The notes under the pieces: generated by a model | The model's database searches: none | Told to the model about the DNA's origin: nothing | What the model saw: only the letters and a program-made list of their open reading frames with translations | Program-made: the position numbers and the translations under genes | Shown: one piece after another, positions 33,785 to 40,771 of the stretch | Layout of the letters: every line of letters begins with the position of its first letter | How positions within the stretch are numbered: position 1 is the first letter of the stretch | Assembly (NCBI GenBank): GCA_002319965.1 | Contig: DCJQ01000017.1 | Coordinates: forward strand, 1-64,000 | DNA length: 64,000 nt | Source of the DNA: Megasphaera sp. UBA1696 | GTDB taxonomy: Bacteria; Bacillota; Negativicutes; Veillonellales; Megasphaeraceae | Direction of reading: 5' to 3'

Positions 33785-34966
33785 TTAGTCGATGTTTTCG
33801 ACGATGCAGGCCGTACCCTGGCCGCCGCCGATGCACAGCGTAGCCAAGCCGTATTTACCGCCGACTTCTTTCAAGCCGTAGAGCAAGGTTACGAGGATAC
33901 GAGCGCCCGATGCGCCAATCGGATGGCCGAGGGCGATAGCGCCGCCGTGGATGTTGACTTTATCCATATCGAAGCCGAGTTCGCGGCAGCAGTATACAGC
34001 CTGAGCTGCGAAAGCTTCGTTGGCTTCAACGAGATCCAGGTCTTTAACTTCAAGACCGGCTTTCGCCAAGGCTTTGCGGGACGAAGGAACCGGGCCGGTA
34101 CCCATGATGGTCGGATCGACGCCGGCCGATGCATAGCTTACGATTTTAGCCATCGGTTTGAGGCCGAGTTCTTTGGCTTTGTCAGCCGACATGACGACGA
34201 AAGCAGCAGCGCCGTCGTTGATGCCGGAAGCGTTGCCGGCCGTTACCGTACCGCCCTTTTTGAAGGCCGGTTTCAATTTAGCCAGGCTTTCCATGGTCGT
34301 GCCTTCGCGCGGGAATTCGTCGGTGTCGATGACGACGTCTTTTTTACGCTGATGGACCGTAACCGGAACGATCTGAGATTTGAAAGCGCCGCTCTTAATA
34401 GCTTCGCAGGCTCTTACCTGAGAACGGACGCCCATTTCGTCCTGATCTTCACGGGTAACGCCGAATTTTTCAGCTACGTTTTCAGCCGTGATGCCCATGT
34501 GGTAGTCGTTGAATGCATCCCAGAGGCCGTCTTTGATCATCGTGTCGACGAGGACGCCGTTGCCCATACGGTAGCCGTAACGGCCCTTAGGAACGGCAAA
34601 GGGAGCCATGGACATGTTTTCCATACCGCCGGCTACGATGACGTCAGCGTCACCGGCTTTGATCATCTGAGCTGCCAAGGATACGCAGCGAAGACCGGAA
34701 CCGCAGACTTTATTGACCGTAAGAGCCGGAACTTCGATGGGCATGCCGGCTTTGATCATAGCCTGGCGTGCCGGGTTCTGACCCTGAGCTGCCTGAAGAA
34801 CGTTGCCCATGACGACTTCGTCGACGTCTTTGCCTTCGATGCCGGCACGTTTGAGGGCTTCAGCGATAACGACAGCGCCTAATTCAACAGCCGGGGTATC
34901 TTTGAAACCGCCGCCAAATTTGCCGATAGCTGTACGGCAAGCACTTACGATAACTACTTCTTTCAT
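33785..34966 (-). CDS. thlA: Acetyl-CoA acetyltransferase, copy 1 (downstream)
   Basis: Condenses two acyl-CoA (acetyl-CoA to acetoacetyl-CoA), or the reverse. 393 residues with the catalytic Cys in NKVCGSGLRCVSLA (near residue 88), the His in ANEAFAAQA-region and GGAIALGHPIGASGARI, and the C-terminal Cys in LCIGGGQGTA. In this kind of fermenter it supplies butyrate or longer-chain synthesis. ATG 34966 follows AAGGAGTGATT. It lies downstream of a close paralogue on the same strand, with a separate promoter region carrying two dyads. Confidence 0.94.
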   Translation of the reverse strand: MKEVVIVSACRTAIGKFGGGFKDTPAVELGAVVIAEALKRAGIEGKDVDEVVMGNVLQAAQGQNPARQAMIKAGMPIEVPALTVNKVCGSGLRCVSLAAQMIKAGDADVIVAGGMENMSMAPFAVPKGRYGYRMGNGVLVDTMIKDGLWDAFNDYHMGITAENVAEKFGVTREDQDEMGVRSQVRACEAIKSGAFKSQIVPVTVHQRKKDVVIDTDEFPREGTTMESLAKLKPAFKKGGTVTAGNASGINDGAAAFVVMSADKAKELGLKPMAKIVSYASAGVDPTIMGTGPVPSSRKALAKAGLEVKDLDLVEANEAFAAQAVYCCRELGFDMDKVNIHGGAIALGHPIGASGARILVTLLYGLKEVGGKYGLATLCIGGGQGTACIVENID

Positions 34967-35044
34967 TGGAATCACTCCTTGAGATTTTTTTACGTATGAA
35001 ATAGATGAGACGCATCGGTATGAGGCGAATGCGCCGCGAAAAGC

Positions 35045-35136
35045 ATCATCATAATGATGATACCAGATAATGATATAATACACCCTCCAAAAGGAAATGT
35101 ATAGACCACGTTCAGAAAATTACGTAGTCTATACAT
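35045..35136 (-). promoter_or_regulatory. Promoter and dyads upstream of thlA copy 1
   Basis: On the minus strand a TATTAT -10 (35080-35075) and a weak -35 TATACA (35103-35098). A 10-bp inverted repeat ATGTATAGAC/GTCTATACAT (35097-35136), extended inward by ACGT/ACGT, covers the -35. A second dyad ATCATCAT-A-ATGATGAT (35045-35061) lies in the early transcript. Next to it GATAATGATA is similar to a Fur-box half. Confidence 0.45.
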
Positions 35137-35173
35137 TTGATTGCTTACTATTTAGGGAATAGGGGGTAAAAAC

Positions 35174-36358
35174 TTACAGGCGTTCTACGATGATAGCCGT
35201 GCCCTGGCCGCCGCCGATGCAGAGGGCAGCAAGACCATAGCGGCCGTTGATTTCCGGTTCAGCCATAGCATAGAGCAAGGTGACGATGATACGAGCGCCG
35301 GAGCAGCCAATCGGATGGCCGAGAGCGATAGCGCCGCCGTGGATGTTGACTTTGTCCATGTTGAGACCGAGTTCGCGGCAGCAGTATACGGACTGAGCTG
35401 CGAAAGCTTCGTTCAATTCGATGAGGTCCATCTGGTCGACGGTCATGCCTGTTTTCTTCATGACTTTGCGAACAGCCGGAACCGGGCCGATACCCATGAT
35501 AGCCGGATCTACGCCAGCCGAAGCCCAATCGATGATGCGAGCCAGCGGTTTGATGCCGAGTTCTTTGGCTTTGTCAGCGGACATGATGACGACAGCAGCT
35601 GCGCCGTCGTTGATGCCGGAAGCGTTACCTGCCGTAACCGTGCCGTCTTTAATGAAGGCCGGGCGGAGTTTGGAGAGCATATCCATGGTGCAGTCCGGAC
35701 GGATGAATTCGTCTTTGTCGATGATGACGTCGCCTTTTCTCTTATGAACCGTAACCGGTACGATCTGGCTGTCGAATTTGCCTTCCTGCTGAGCTTTGTA
35801 AGCGTACTGCTGCGAACGGAGAGCCAATTTATCCTGGTCTTCACGCGTTACGCCAAAGCGGCTGGATACGTTTTCAGCCGTTACGCCCATATGATAGTTG
35901 TTTTCCGTGCAGATCAAGCCGTCACGAAGAAGAAGGTCTTCGAGAACGCCGTTACCCATGCGATAGCCGCGGCGGCCTTTGGCGATGGAGTAAGGGGCGT
36001 TGGACATGGATTCCATACCGCCGGCAACGATGATGTCAGCGTCACCGAGTTTGATCTGCTGCGAAGCCAAGGAAATGGCGCGCATGCCGGAACCACAGAG
36101 TTTATTTAATGTGAAAGCTGGAACTTCCTGGGGAATTCCCGAGTGAAGGGCAACTTGACGGGCTGTGTTTTCACCGCAACCGGCTTGGAGTACATGACCC
36201 ATGATGACTTCGTCGATCTGATCGACAGGGACACCTGCGCGTTTAATTGCTTCAGTAACCGCAGCAATACCGAGGTCTACAGCGGTAATATCTGCGAATT
36301 GGCCATTGAAGCTGCCGATGGCCGTACGGCAAGCACTTACGATAACAGCATCTCTCAT
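35174..36358 (-). CDS. Acetyl-CoA acetyltransferase, copy 2 (upstream)
   Basis: 394 residues, full-length thiolase with NKLCGSGMRAISLA, ELNEAFAAQSVYCCRELG, GGAIALGHPIGCSGARI and LCIGGGQGTAIIVERL. It is clearly a paralogue of the downstream gene (near-identical motif blocks), with somewhat different substrate-facing residues. It may prefer another chain length, for example in C6 elongation; that is inference. ATG 36358 follows AAAGGA. The palindromic ATGTCTATATAGTACAT at 36501-36517 lies upstream. Confidence 0.92.
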   Translation of the reverse strand: MRDAVIVSACRTAIGSFNGQFADITAVDLGIAAVTEAIKRAGVPVDQIDEVIMGHVLQAGCGENTARQVALHSGIPQEVPAFTLNKLCGSGMRAISLASQQIKLGDADIIVAGGMESMSNAPYSIAKGRRGYRMGNGVLEDLLLRDGLICTENNYHMGVTAENVSSRFGVTREDQDKLALRSQQYAYKAQQEGKFDSQIVPVTVHKRKGDVIIDKDEFIRPDCTMDMLSKLRPAFIKDGTVTAGNASGINDGAAAVVIMSADKAKELGIKPLARIIDWASAGVDPAIMGIGPVPAVRKVMKKTGMTVDQMDLIELNEAFAAQSVYCCRELGLNMDKVNIHGGAIALGHPIGCSGARIIVTLLYAMAEPEINGRYGLAALCIGGGQGTAIIVERL

Positions 36359-36500
36359 TAGAAAAACCATCCTTTCTGACATGAAACAAAATATAGAATA
36401 ATATAGTATATTAAGCCTTGATTGACGGAGCCGCCGCTTACGCAGCTCCTTGGGGGTTACGTTGAAATGAAGAATTTGAGTTCTAAATTTCACAATCTCC

Positions 36501-36517
36501 ATGTCTATATAGTACAT
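36501..36517. promoter_or_regulatory. Near-palindrome upstream of thiolase copy 2
   Basis: ATGTCTATATAGTACAT has a CTATATAG core flanked by ATGT and ACAT. It shares the GTCTATA half with the dyad at the thiolase copy 1 promoter, so one regulator might bind both. Confidence 0.35.
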
Positions 36518-36808
36518 TTTTTCACAAGTAAATGCAAGAGGAAAATGGATTTTTGCTGTGCCGAATAATCATGATAAAGTAAGAGACAGCGAAAAGAAGA
36601 ATGAACACCCCAAATAGTTCGCTATGCATATCATTTTAAAGAGAAAGCCTTCTTTCCGGCTGACGACATCATGGGCAGTCACTTTTTCCAAGAGAAAGAT
36701 TTTTTGATAAATAATTAAGAGGGTTATGTATTATATATAATCCTTTAGATGCTTCGTGAAGGGGGCGTTAACGGCCCGTGCTTAGATTGATTCTTTTATA
36801 TAAGGAAA

Positions 36809-36841
36809 GGGGCCTGTGAACCGGAACAGTCACAAGGCCCC
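36809..36841. repeat. Hairpin related to the 26.6 kb terminator
   Basis: GGGGCC-TGTGA / TCACAAGGCCCC, with one bulged A. The same core (GGGGCCTTGTGA) forms the stem at 26630-26674. Whether it is an element or a remnant terminator is unclear. Confidence 0.4.
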
Positions 36842-36872
36842 AAGCGGAAGGATCGAATCGAAAATGGCAACT

Positions 36873-36907
36873 AAAAAAGCGACTCCACATACGTGAGGTC
36901 GCTTTTT
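36873..36907. terminator. Orphan bidirectional terminator-like hairpin
   Basis: Stem AAAAAGCGAC/GTCGCTTTTT with T runs on both strands. No annotated gene ends just before it, so it may close an undetected transcript. Confidence 0.6.
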
Positions 36908-36944
36908 CAGGCATTACAGTCGGACATATTAAAGAAGGTGTGCA

Positions 36945-37124
36945 ATGAAGCTGTACGAAAGCAAAGCACCCATGGAAATAATGATTTTTGCATTTGCACT
37001 TAAGTTTATGATTCTCCCTCATTTCTTCTTTATAATATGCCAGCCTAATATTTTAAGTTGTTACTGGATAATGACCGGCTGGTGTTTGATCTCTTTATCT
37101 ATAAATATAATAACGCGTGATTAA
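36945..37124 (+). CDS. Doubtful 59-codon hydrophobic frame
   Basis: ATG 36945 is preceded by AAGAAGGTG and opens a frame of 59 hydrophobic residues (MKLYESKAPMEIMIFAFALK... ending NIITRD) with one or two possible membrane segments. It starts 37 bases after an orphan terminator. The base composition is that of the AT-rich gap and unlike the genes nearby, so it may be chance. Confidence 0.2.
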   Translation: MKLYESKAPMEIMIFAFALKFMILPHFFFIICQPNILSCYWIMTGWCLISLSINIITRD

Positions 37125-37386
37125 AATAAAATCAATAGCTGAAAAATGCAATTGTAGGGGGCCTATATAACTTGAACGCAAAAATAAGCGCATAAAATAG
37201 AGAATATCAAGCGAAAAGCGGGAAAATATTTTCGCGTATTAGGCAAAATAATCATTTCTCAAGAAAAAATAAATCAAGAAAAAAGTGAATAAAATGATTA
37301 TTTATTCAAAACCGAAAAATGTTAAATTTTATGTTTAAATAAAGGTACGACTTAAAAAATAAAACAAGATAACGGTGAGATAAGTA

Positions 37387-37416
37387 TTGGCAGGAACGTA
37401 AAGAATGTTCTATAAT
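37387..37416 (+). promoter_or_regulatory. Promoter of the 37.5 kb unknown gene
   Basis: TTGGCA (37387-37392), an 18-base spacer and TATAAT (37411-37416). Confidence 0.75.
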
Positions 37417-37434
37417 GAATATAATAAAGAGAAA

Positions 37435-37472
37435 GGCGGCAGTCCCCCATAGATACCGTTAAGACTGCCGCC
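37435..37472 (+). promoter_or_regulatory. Strong leader hairpin
   Basis: Perfect 10-bp GC-rich stem GGCGGCAGTC/GACTGCCGCC with an 18-base loop. It lies wholly inside the predicted 5' leader and is followed by CGTTCATGATG, not by T residues, so it is not a simple terminator. Confidence 0.6.
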
Positions 37473-37500
37473 CGTTCATGATGATATTAGGAGGAATACG

Positions 37501-38133
37501 ATGGGATTTTTCGACGCGTTTTTTAAAGAGCAGCAGCGCACGAAGAGCGAAGAAATTTATGACCGTGCCCTGCAGATCTTTAATTCACCGGAGCTGCAAA
37601 ATGAGGCCTTGTCAAAAGATCTCGCCCGGGAAGTGCTTGCCGGCGAAGACTGTGATCAGGTGAGCGGGGCTTACGGCCGATTTGGCCATGATGTGACCAA
37701 TCCTATTCCCGTCAACGGGCCGAGTGGGGAATTCGTCTACTTATCGCGCCTGCGCCTGCGGCGGACGGGATCGATGGTCTTTTTCCATAACGTCGGACAG
37801 ATCGGGCGCATCCATGTTTTTGAATTGACCAACGTCAGCGGTCACTTTGCCGACCGACTGTACGTCGACATGTATCATCCCCGCTGTTCTCGCCTCTATC
37901 CCGAAGGCTATACCCTCGAACGGGAAGCCGTCTTTCCCCGCGGCGTGACGACGACCGTTGCCGATTTTCCTAACGGCCTCTATAAGGCCATTAAGAAGGA
38001 ATCGAAACTGCGTCTTGGCATCGATGTGGCCGAACAGGAAAGTGCTCGCATCGACGCGGCAGCAGCTCAGGAATCCCTGGCCGGTCTTCCTGTAAAAACC
38101 ATGGCGGCGGTACCGGTCGAACCATTGAAATAA
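37501..38133 (+). CDS. Hypothetical protein of unknown family
   Basis: Not recognised. 210 residues, soluble, with an even codon bias like the neighbours. Sequence elements that look conserved are SGAYGRFGHDVTNPIPVNGPSGEFVYLSRLRL, FFHNVGQIGRIHVFEL, DRLYVDMYHPRCSRLYPEGYTLER and FPRGVTTTVADFPNGLY. The C-terminal 35 residues are Ala/Glu-rich and probably disordered. It has a dedicated strong promoter and a leader hairpin. ATG 37501 follows TAGGAGGA. Confidence 0.75.
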   Translation: MGFFDAFFKEQQRTKSEEIYDRALQIFNSPELQNEALSKDLAREVLAGEDCDQVSGAYGRFGHDVTNPIPVNGPSGEFVYLSRLRLRRTGSMVFFHNVGQIGRIHVFELTNVSGHFADRLYVDMYHPRCSRLYPEGYTLEREAVFPRGVTTTVADFPNGLYKAIKKESKLRLGIDVAEQESARIDAAAAQESLAGLPVKTMAAVPVEPLK

Positions 38134-38193
38134 GGCAGATCTATGGTATAATTACTACCAGATTAAAGTGTTATCATATGAGGAGGGTCACTG

Positions 38194-38424
38194 ATGAGAG
38201 AGTTACCGAAAGCGCATGAAACGTGGCGCCATTTTAAAAACAATACTTATGAAATCATTACGCTTGCCGAACACACGGAAACGGGTGAAAAGTTCGTTAT
38301 CTACAAAGCCCTGCATGATACGATGAAAACCTATGCCCGCCCGTTGAAAGATTTCATGAGCGAAGTGGACAAAGAAAAATATCCTCGTTCGGAACAGGAT
38401 TATCGCTTCGTTAAGATTAAATAG
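38194..38424 (+). CDS. DUF1653 domain protein
   Basis: 76 residues matching the small DUF1653 family: WRHFKNNTYEIITLAEHTETGEKFVIYKAL, YARPLKDFMSEVDKEKYPR, YRFVKI. Function of the family is unknown. ATG 38194 follows GAGGAGGG. The promoter of the infC operon begins three bases past its stop. Confidence 0.85.
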   Translation: MRELPKAHETWRHFKNNTYEIITLAEHTETGEKFVIYKALHDTMKTYARPLKDFMSEVDKEKYPRSEQDYRFVKIK

Positions 38425-38426
38425 CC

Positions 38427-38455
38427 TTGACAGTTTGAAAAAGTACTGCTATAAT
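38427..38455 (+). promoter_or_regulatory. Consensus promoter of infC-rpmI-rplT
   Basis: TTGACA (38427-38432), a 17-base spacer and TATAAT (38450-38455): a full sigma-A consensus, as expected for a ribosomal operon. Confidence 0.9.
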
Positions 38456-38462
38456 ATAGAAC

Positions 38463-38572
38463 GTTGAAAATAAAGCAGAAGCTATCCGCTTCTCACCTTA
38501 CAAGACGATGGTGTCACTAGGGTCTATGACGGAAACGTAGAGCGGATAGTCATGCTATCCGTTCTTTTTTTA
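38463..38572 (+). promoter_or_regulatory. Attenuator leader of the infC operon (L20-type)
   Basis: Three segments are mutually exclusive: CTATCCGCT (38482-38490) can pair with AGCGGATAG (38541-38549), and the latter can instead pair with CTATCCGTT (38555-38563), forming a terminator followed by a T run. The first pairing blocks the second. In Firmicutes L20 binds such a leader and favours termination. The match to that family is by position and logic, not by a covariance search. Confidence 0.75.
38541..38572 (+). terminator. Leader terminator (attenuator) ahead of infC
   Basis: Stem AGCGGATAG/CTATCCGTT with a TCATG loop and a run of T (38565-38571). Its 5' arm is also claimed by an upstream antiterminator. 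Confidence 0.8.
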
Positions 38573-38589
38573 TTCGGAGGTGAAAGACA

Positions 38590-39102
38590 ATTAGTAAGGA
38601 ATTACGTATCAACGATCAAATCAGAGCCCGTGAAGTACGCGTGGTCAGTGATTCTAACGAACAGCTCGGTGTCATGTCTCTTCGTTCTGCCCGTCAGATT
38701 GCGGAAGAACGGCGTTTGGACTTAGTAGAAGTCGCACCGAATGGCAAGCCGCCTGTCTGCCGTATCATGAATTACGGAAAATACCGTTATGAACAGCAGA
38801 AGCGTGAAAAGGAAGCTAAGAAAAAACAGAAGGTCTTGACATTGAAAGAAGTAAAGCTTCGTCCCAATATCGAAGATCATGACTTCTACGTTAAAATGAA
38901 AGCTGCGCAGCGTTTCCTGGGTGAAGGCAGCAAAGTAAAGGTTACCATCATGTTCCGCGGCCGTGAAATGAGCCATCCGGAACTGGGCCGTGATTTGCTG
39001 GTTCGATTCGCTGATGAATTGAAAGACACCGCCCATGTAGAAAAAGAACCTAAAATTGAAGGCAGAAACATGACCATGGTCATTGCTGTCAACAAGAAGT
39101 AA
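38590..39102 (+). CDS. infC: Translation initiation factor IF-3
   Basis: Binds the 30S subunit and enforces start-codon choice. 170 residues beginning ISKELRINDQIRAREVRVVSDSNEQLGVMSL. The start is ATT 38590: GGAGGTGA at 38576-38583 is 6 bases upstream, and no ATG/GTG/TTG in frame lies in the right place (the GTG at 38641 would delete 17 conserved residues). AUU starts in infC are used in E. coli for autoregulation, since IF-3 discriminates against them. Followed by rpmI and rplT. Confidence 0.95.
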   Translation: MSKELRINDQIRAREVRVVSDSNEQLGVMSLRSARQIAEERRLDLVEVAPNGKPPVCRIMNYGKYRYEQQKREKEAKKKQKVLTLKEVKLRPNIEDHDFYVKMKAAQRFLGEGSKVKVTIMFRGREMSHPELGRDLLVRFADELKDTAHVEKEPKIEGRNMTMVIAVNKK

Positions 39103-39118
39103 CAGGAGGACAATTATT

Positions 39119-39316
39119 ATGCCGAAAATCAAAACCCGCCGTGCCGCGGCAAAACGTTTTAAATCAACTGCTACAGGTAAGATCAAACGCATGAAACCCT
39201 ACAAGAGCCATATCTTGGAAAGCAAAACTGCAAAACGGAAACGCAACCTGAGAAAAGCTGCACTCGTATCGCAGTCCATGACCGGCGTCGTTCGCAAGAT
39301 GTGCCCGTTCATCTAA
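39119..39316 (+). CDS. rpmI: 50S ribosomal protein L35
   Basis: 65 residues, basic, starting PKIKTRRAAAKRFKSTATGKIKR and ending in KMCPFI, the L35 pattern. ATG 39119 follows CAGGAGGA, 16 bases after infC. The longer frame from 39083 overlaps infC and is rejected. Confidence 0.97.
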   Translation: MPKIKTRRAAAKRFKSTATGKIKRMKPYKSHILESKTAKRKRNLRKAALVSQSMTGVVRKMCPFI

Positions 39317-39361
39317 TTACAGACAGTAAATTTTTTGACATAGATTCGGAGGAATAGACTA

Positions 39362-39712
39362 ATGGCAAGAATCAAAGTTGGCGTTACAGCACACGCTCGT
39401 CATAAAAAAATCTTAAAAATGGCTAAGGGCTATCGCGGTACCCGCAGCCGTCTCTTCAAAAAAGCTAACGAAAGCGTCATGAAAGCGCTCTACTACGCTC
39501 GTCGTGACCGTCGTGCCAAGAAACGCGAATTCCGTAAATTGTGGATCGCTCGTATCAACGCAGCTACCCGTGCAAACGGCCTCAGCTACAGCCGTTTCAT
39601 CTATGGTCTGACCAAAGCCGGTGTCATCGTAAACCGTAAAATGTTGGCTGACCTCGCTGTCAATGATGCAGCTGCCTTCACGAAACTCGTAGAAGTTGCC
39701 AAAGCTCAGTAA
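39362..39712 (+). CDS. rplT: 50S ribosomal protein L20
   Basis: 116 residues: ARIKVGVTAHARHKKILKMAKGYRGTRSRLFKKANESVMKAL region, then YARRDRRAKKREFRKLWIARINAATR. Assembles early on 23S rRNA and in Firmicutes also represses its own operon through the leader. ATG 39362, GGAGGAAT upstream. Confidence 0.98.
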   Translation: MARIKVGVTAHARHKKILKMAKGYRGTRSRLFKKANESVMKALYYARRDRRAKKREFRKLWIARINAATRANGLSYSRFIYGLTKAGVIVNRKMLADLAVNDAAAFTKLVEVAKAQ

Positions 39713-39719
39713 TATCGAA

Positions 39720-39771
39720 AAAAAGAGGATGACGACAAAGTGGTATCATTTTGTCGTCATCCTCTTTTTTT
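39720..39771 (+). terminator. Terminator of infC-rpmI-rplT
   Basis: Very long stem (AAAAAGAGGATGACGACAAA paired with its reverse complement) with a 9-base loop and T run. Confidence 0.95.
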
Positions 39772-39888
39772 GCCCTTTTATAGGCGGTCCTGCCGCTGGA
39801 GGTAATTTCTGTCGTAAAGTCTGGCTATCTTGCGGGGAAACAGGTACAATATAGATGAATCTATAAGAAAGCGCAAGGAGGACGTATG

Positions 39889-40305
39889 ATGGAAGATATA
39901 AGAACCCTGGCTGTGGCCTATCATCAGGCCGGCAATAACTGTGCAGAGACGGTGGTCAAGGTCTGTAATGACAGCCTGGCCCTGCATCTGCCCGATGAAA
40001 CGCTGCGCATGGTGTCGGTCCTCGGTGGCGGCGTCGCCGGTTCCGGCTGTCTCTGCGGGGCCTTGAACGGAGCCTGTCTCGTCTTAGGCAGCCTCGTCGG
40101 TCGGACGGAGCCCGAGGAAAAGACGAAAGCGGAAATGAATCAGCCCGTTCGGGAATTTCAGAAAATTTGGAGTGAACGCTTCAAAGCGACGTGCTGTCGT
40201 GTGTTAAAGAGCCCGGCTAATGGCGGCCCCGTGTCCTGCGAAACCTTGATGGCCGACACGGCGGTCATGGTCGTCGATTTCATTCGCGAGAAGAAACTGG
40301 CCTAG
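39889..40305 (+). CDS. C_GCAxxG_C_C family redox-like protein
   Basis: 138 residues with the cysteine pattern of this small family: NCAETVV, then GSGCLCGALNGACLVLGSLVG, TCCRVLK and SCETL. Members are often annotated as redox-active or split-soret-like; the function is unproven. I chose ATG 39889 (AAGGAGGA six bases upstream) over ATG 39886. It stands alone. Confidence 0.75.
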   Translation: MEDIRTLAVAYHQAGNNCAETVVKVCNDSLALHLPDETLRMVSVLGGGVAGSGCLCGALNGACLVLGSLVGRTEPEEKTKAEMNQPVREFQKIWSERFKATCCRVLKSPANGGPVSCETLMADTAVMVVDFIREKKLA

Positions 40306-40359
40306 GGCCTTTGATTCGTGTTGCCGTGGCGCCCGATTCGGATGGACGCCCCGATTTTC

Positions 40360-40387
40360 TTGACTTTTTTGTGGGATATGGTACAAT
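40360..40387 (+). promoter_or_regulatory. Promoter of the tRNA-Pro/tRNA-Ser pair
   Basis: TTGACT (40360-40365), a 16-base spacer and TACAAT (40382-40387), 16 bases ahead of tRNA-Pro. Confidence 0.75.
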
Positions 40388-40403
40388 AAACAAGTCGGGT
40401 CAA

Positions 40404-40480
40404 CGGGGCGTAGCGCAGTTTGGTAGCGCGCTTGGTTCGGGACTAAGAGGTCGCAGGTTCAAATCCTGTCGCCCCGACCA
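40404..40480 (+). tRNA. tRNA-Pro (anticodon CGG)
   Basis: Acceptor CGGGGCG/CGCCCCG perfect, D arm GCGC...GCGC, anticodon stem CTTGG/CTAAG with loop TTCGGGA giving CGG, T arm GCAGG-TTCAAAT-CCTGT, discriminator A and encoded CCA. Confidence 0.97.
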
Positions 40481-40533
40481 TATTTTACATATCCGTATCT
40501 ATCCCGAAGATACAGCAAAGGATATGTAGACGC

Positions 40534-40625
40534 GGAGAGCTGTCCGAGCGGCTGAAGGAGCATGATTGGAAATCATGTATAGGGCGAACGCTCTATCGTG
40601 GGTTCAAATCCCACGCTCTCCGCCA
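40534..40625 (+). tRNA. tRNA-Ser (anticodon GGA)
   Basis: Acceptor GGAGAGC/GCTCTCC, anticodon loop TTGGAAA giving GGA inside stem CATGA/TCATG, a long variable arm TAGGGCGAACGCTCTA typical of class II tRNA, T arm GTGGG-TTCAAAT-CCCAC, discriminator G and encoded CCA. Confidence 0.97.
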
Positions 40626-40637
40626 TACGACGCCGTA

Positions 40638-40677
40638 AGAGACTGTCACATGATTATTCATGAGGCAGTCTTTTTTT
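40638..40677 (+). terminator. Terminator after the tRNA pair
   Basis: Stem AGACTGTC/GGCAGTCT (one T-G pair) with T run of seven. Confidence 0.85.
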
Positions 40678-40771
40678 GTTGCCTAAAAATGGTAATGTGC
40701 CTGAAAACCCTGTTCACAGGCCGATTCTTTTATGATAAAATAATGAACCATAACAGAGGGAAAGAAGGCTT

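Larger units (their letters stand above)
36518..37380. other. AT-rich gap between thiolase copy 2 and the 37.5 kb gene
   Basis: No convincing gene. The gap holds two orphan hairpins (36809-36841 and 36873-36907) and a weak 59-codon frame (36945-37124). From about 37125 to 37380 it is a very AT-rich stretch with A-tracts, which could bend DNA or act as an UP element for the promoter at 37387. Confidence 0.6.

Noticed and set aside
33923..36109. Long plus-strand frames opposite both thiolases
   Set aside because: The two frames look alike because the thiolases are paralogues. The products have no domain character and no ribosome binding sites.
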